Source of the DNA: Patescibacteria group bacterium
GTDB lineage: Bacteria > Patescibacteria > Paceibacteria > Moranbacterales > UBA1568
Length of the DNA: 5,435 nt
Assembly (NCBI GenBank): GCA_030916685.1
Contig: JAUPWD010000088.1
Coordinates: 1 to 5,435, forward strand
Reading direction: 5' to 3'
Of this stretch, positions 4,532 through 5,435 are shown piece by piece. A program made the translations under genes and the position numbers. The notes beneath the pieces were generated by a model. That model was not told where the DNA came from, ran no database searches, and was given only the letters and a program-made list of their open reading frames with translations. The first letter of the stretch is position 1; every line of letters begins with the position of its first letter.

Positions 4532-4861
4532 ATGGTAGACCTCACTGGAAAACAAGATCGTGGTGTTCCTGCGGGAACCAAAGTATCTCCTGACGCATCC
4601 GTTCCCTGCCTTCACAACAATGGGGATCCTACTCCATTGCGTGATGCAGCGCGGCTGTATTACCAACCAGTATGCAATCCCCAGCTGGCGCCCATGGTTA
4701 AGGGCGGATGCCCACACCGAAAGGAATGCCTCACTCTGCACATGGAACAGCTCCACGGCAGCAAAGAGGATCACTGCGTCGGTATAGGTGAAGAGCCATT
4801 CATCCCTCCCGTCGATATAGATGCCGCTTTCAGTGGCCTGACACCTCGCGCCAATCACTAA
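4532..4861 (+). CDS. Cys-rich small protein with a WhiB-like C-terminal motif (109 aa)
   Basis: No firm family assignment. The ATG has a strong SD (GAGGAG at 4519-4524, 7 bases away), which supports expression. There are five cysteines: C26, C48, C60, C66 and C82. The segment C60-P-H-R-K-E-C-L-T-L followed about 16 residues later by C-V-G-I-G-E-E resembles the end of WhiB-like iron-sulfur proteins (C-P-x-x-x-E-C-L, then G-V-W-G-G and acidic residues). C26 could supply the first ligand, but the usual C-x2-C is missing: C48 and C60 are 12 apart. A metal- or Fe-S-binding role is therefore an inference. The N-terminal half contains V-S-P-x5-C-x-H and R-L-Y-Y-Q-P, also seen in the gene at 5272. 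It is followed after 10 bases by another small gene with its SD at the stop codon, so the two likely form an operon. Confidence 0.75.
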   Translation: MVDLTGKQDRGVPAGTKVSPDASVPCLHNNGDPTPLRDAARLYYQPVCNPQLAPMVKGGCPHRKECLTLHMEQLHGSKEDHCVGIGEEPFIPPVDIDAAFSGLTPRANH

Positions 4862-4871
4862 AGGAGAGTCG

Positions 4872-5093
4872 ATGATGGCGAGGAAAAAACATGCAGAACA
4901 ACCGCATCACGCACCTTCAATAATCTGCTATGTCTTCCTTGGTTGGAGGCCTGGCTCAGATCTGCCGGGAAATCCACGTCGGATTAGCCTTCCTCTCGCC
5001 AGAGAACAACATTACAACGCAAGCGACAAGCGTTGCACCGGACATTGCAAGGATCAATGCCAAATGACCGATTGGGCAGGGAGGGGACACTAA
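4872..5093 (+). CDS. Small Cys/His-containing hypothetical protein (73 aa)
   Basis: Not recognised. Basic N-terminus (M-M-A-R-K-K-H), a His/Pro-rich stretch, a short hydrophobic patch around I17-W25, and a C-terminal C55-x3-C59-x3-C63 cluster with H58, which could bind a metal. C19 is an additional Cys. An SD (AAGGAG, 4861-4866) overlaps the TAA stop of the preceding gene. It is 5 bases from the first ATG and 8 from the second (4875), so the true start may be 4875. The overlap implies translational coupling with the 4532 gene. It ends before a set of three hairpins that includes a terminator. Confidence 0.62.
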   Translation: MMARKKHAEQPHHAPSIICYVFLGWRPGSDLPGNPRRISLPLAREQHYNASDKRCTGHCKDQCQMTDWAGRGH

Positions 5094-5128
5094 ACCAAGG
5101 ACGAGAAAACATCAATTTAATCTAATAC

Positions 5129-5163
5129 CAAGCCTGCGGGCTTGCACAAACGGCAACGGCCGT
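5129..5163 (+). other. Two tandem tetraloop hairpins before the terminator
   Basis: CAAGCC-TGCG-GGCTTG (5129-5144, 6-bp perfect stem) is followed 5 bases later by ACGGC-AACG-GCCGT (5150-5163, 5-bp perfect stem). Both have 4-base loops. They directly precede the terminator hairpin at 5166, giving three stem-loops in 72 bases at the 3' end of the small-gene operon. A role in protecting the mRNA 3' end or as a small structured RNA is possible. Confidence 0.6.
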
Positions 5164-5165
5164 CC

Positions 5166-5200
5166 AAAAGGGCAACCTCTCGAGGTCCCTTTTTTCTTTT
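5166..5200 (+). terminator. Rho-independent terminator after the 4532-5093 operon
   Basis: AAAAGGG (5166-5172) pairs with CCCTTTT (5187-5193), with an inner ACCT-CTCG-AGGT stem-loop (5175-5186) and a T6-C-T4 run. It separates the two-gene unit from the next gene, which has its own promoter. Confidence 0.88.
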
Positions 5201-5203
5201 CCA

Positions 5204-5232
5204 TTGACTTCTTATACCCGAAGCGGTATCTT
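5204..5232 (+). promoter_or_regulatory. Promoter for the 5272 gene
   Basis: TTGACT (5204-5209, 5 of 6), a 17-base spacer and TATCTT (5227-5232, 4 of 6). The predicted start near 5239 gives a leader of about 33 bases that retains the SD of the next gene. It lies immediately after a terminator, which fits an independent transcription unit. Confidence 0.6.
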
Positions 5233-5271
5233 GCATAAGGAATTTTTCCAACCAACCGGAGGTTCATTACC

Positions 5272-5435
5272 ATGCCGCACCCGCCACAACACCAACCACG
5301 CGCATTACCCAAGACACCGGAGGGACAATCCGTCGTCTCGCCGGGATCACTCATGCGCTGTAAGCATTCGGAGTATCCGAAGGCGTTTGGGTTCGCGCGA
5401 GATTTCCGTGTCTACCATGATCCGGAGAGCTCGGA
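5272..5435 (+). CDS. Partial Cys/His small protein, possible paralogue of the 4532 gene
   Basis: The frame starts at ATG 5272 with a strong SD (GGAGGT, 5258-5263, 8 bases away) and a promoter upstream. It is open to the window end, 54 residues visible. The N-terminus is rich in Pro, His and Gln (M-P-H-P-P-Q-H-Q-P). Residues 22-32 read V-S-P-x5-C-K-H, followed by F-R-V-Y-H-D-P at 45-51. The 4532 protein has V-S-P-x5-C-L-H and R-L-Y-Y-Q-P at matching distances, within one residue. This suggests a tandem duplication of a small Cys/His domain. Only one Cys is visible so far; any further Cys ligands would lie beyond the window. Function unknown. Confidence 0.65.
   Translation, partial: MPHPPQHQPRALPKTPEGQSVVSPGSLMRCKHSEYPKAFGFARDFRVYHDPESS

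Noticed and set aside
5112..5354. Minus-strand open frame of 80 codons
   Set aside because: It crosses the terminator hairpin and a plus-strand promoter, and overlaps the SD-bearing plus-strand gene at 5272. It has no supporting signals.

Overview
The window reads as a bacterial chromosome segment of moderate GC content with strikingly AT-rich, repeat-filled gaps between genes. Four conserved housekeeping genes are recognisable: recR and dnaB on the minus strand, corA on the minus strand, and yidD on the plus strand. TGA works as a stop in recR and in two small genes, so the alternative codes that read TGA as an amino acid do not apply. Compact genes, AT-rich repeat tracts in the gaps, frequent lack of Shine-Dalgarno (SD) sites before core genes, and a YidD with a T-D-H-G motif are compatible with a Patescibacteria (candidate phyla radiation) genome. 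That is an impression from sequence style, not a proof.

Layout. Positions 1-307 hold two small minus-strand genes, the second cut by the window edge, driven by a near-consensus promoter lying inside the 3' end of recR. recR (387-974) follows dnaB (1135-2505/2514) in the same direction. The 160 bases between them are two facing arrays of a 7-base repeat. Divergent from dnaB is an 88-residue helical protein of unknown function (2614-2880), closed by a strong bidirectional terminator. corA (3015-3923, minus) is bracketed by two direct copies of a 47-base imperfect hairpin element, one 3 bases past its stop and one in its leader. Between corA and yidD (4148-4390, plus) lies an 84-base AT palindrome built from evenly spaced AATT cores. 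The last 900 bases carry three small plus-strand genes with strong SD sites. The first (4532-4861) is Cys-rich with a C-terminal resemblance to WhiB-like proteins. The third (5272-end, partial) seems to share its N-terminal motif. A triple hairpin with a terminator separates the second from the third.

Functionally, dnaB and recR form a replication/repair pair, and corA and yidD are envelope genes. The small genes look like an accessory set. The most unusual content is the non-coding structure: three different repeat architectures in the gaps, plus a split between core genes without SD sites (possibly leaderless) and small genes with strong ones.
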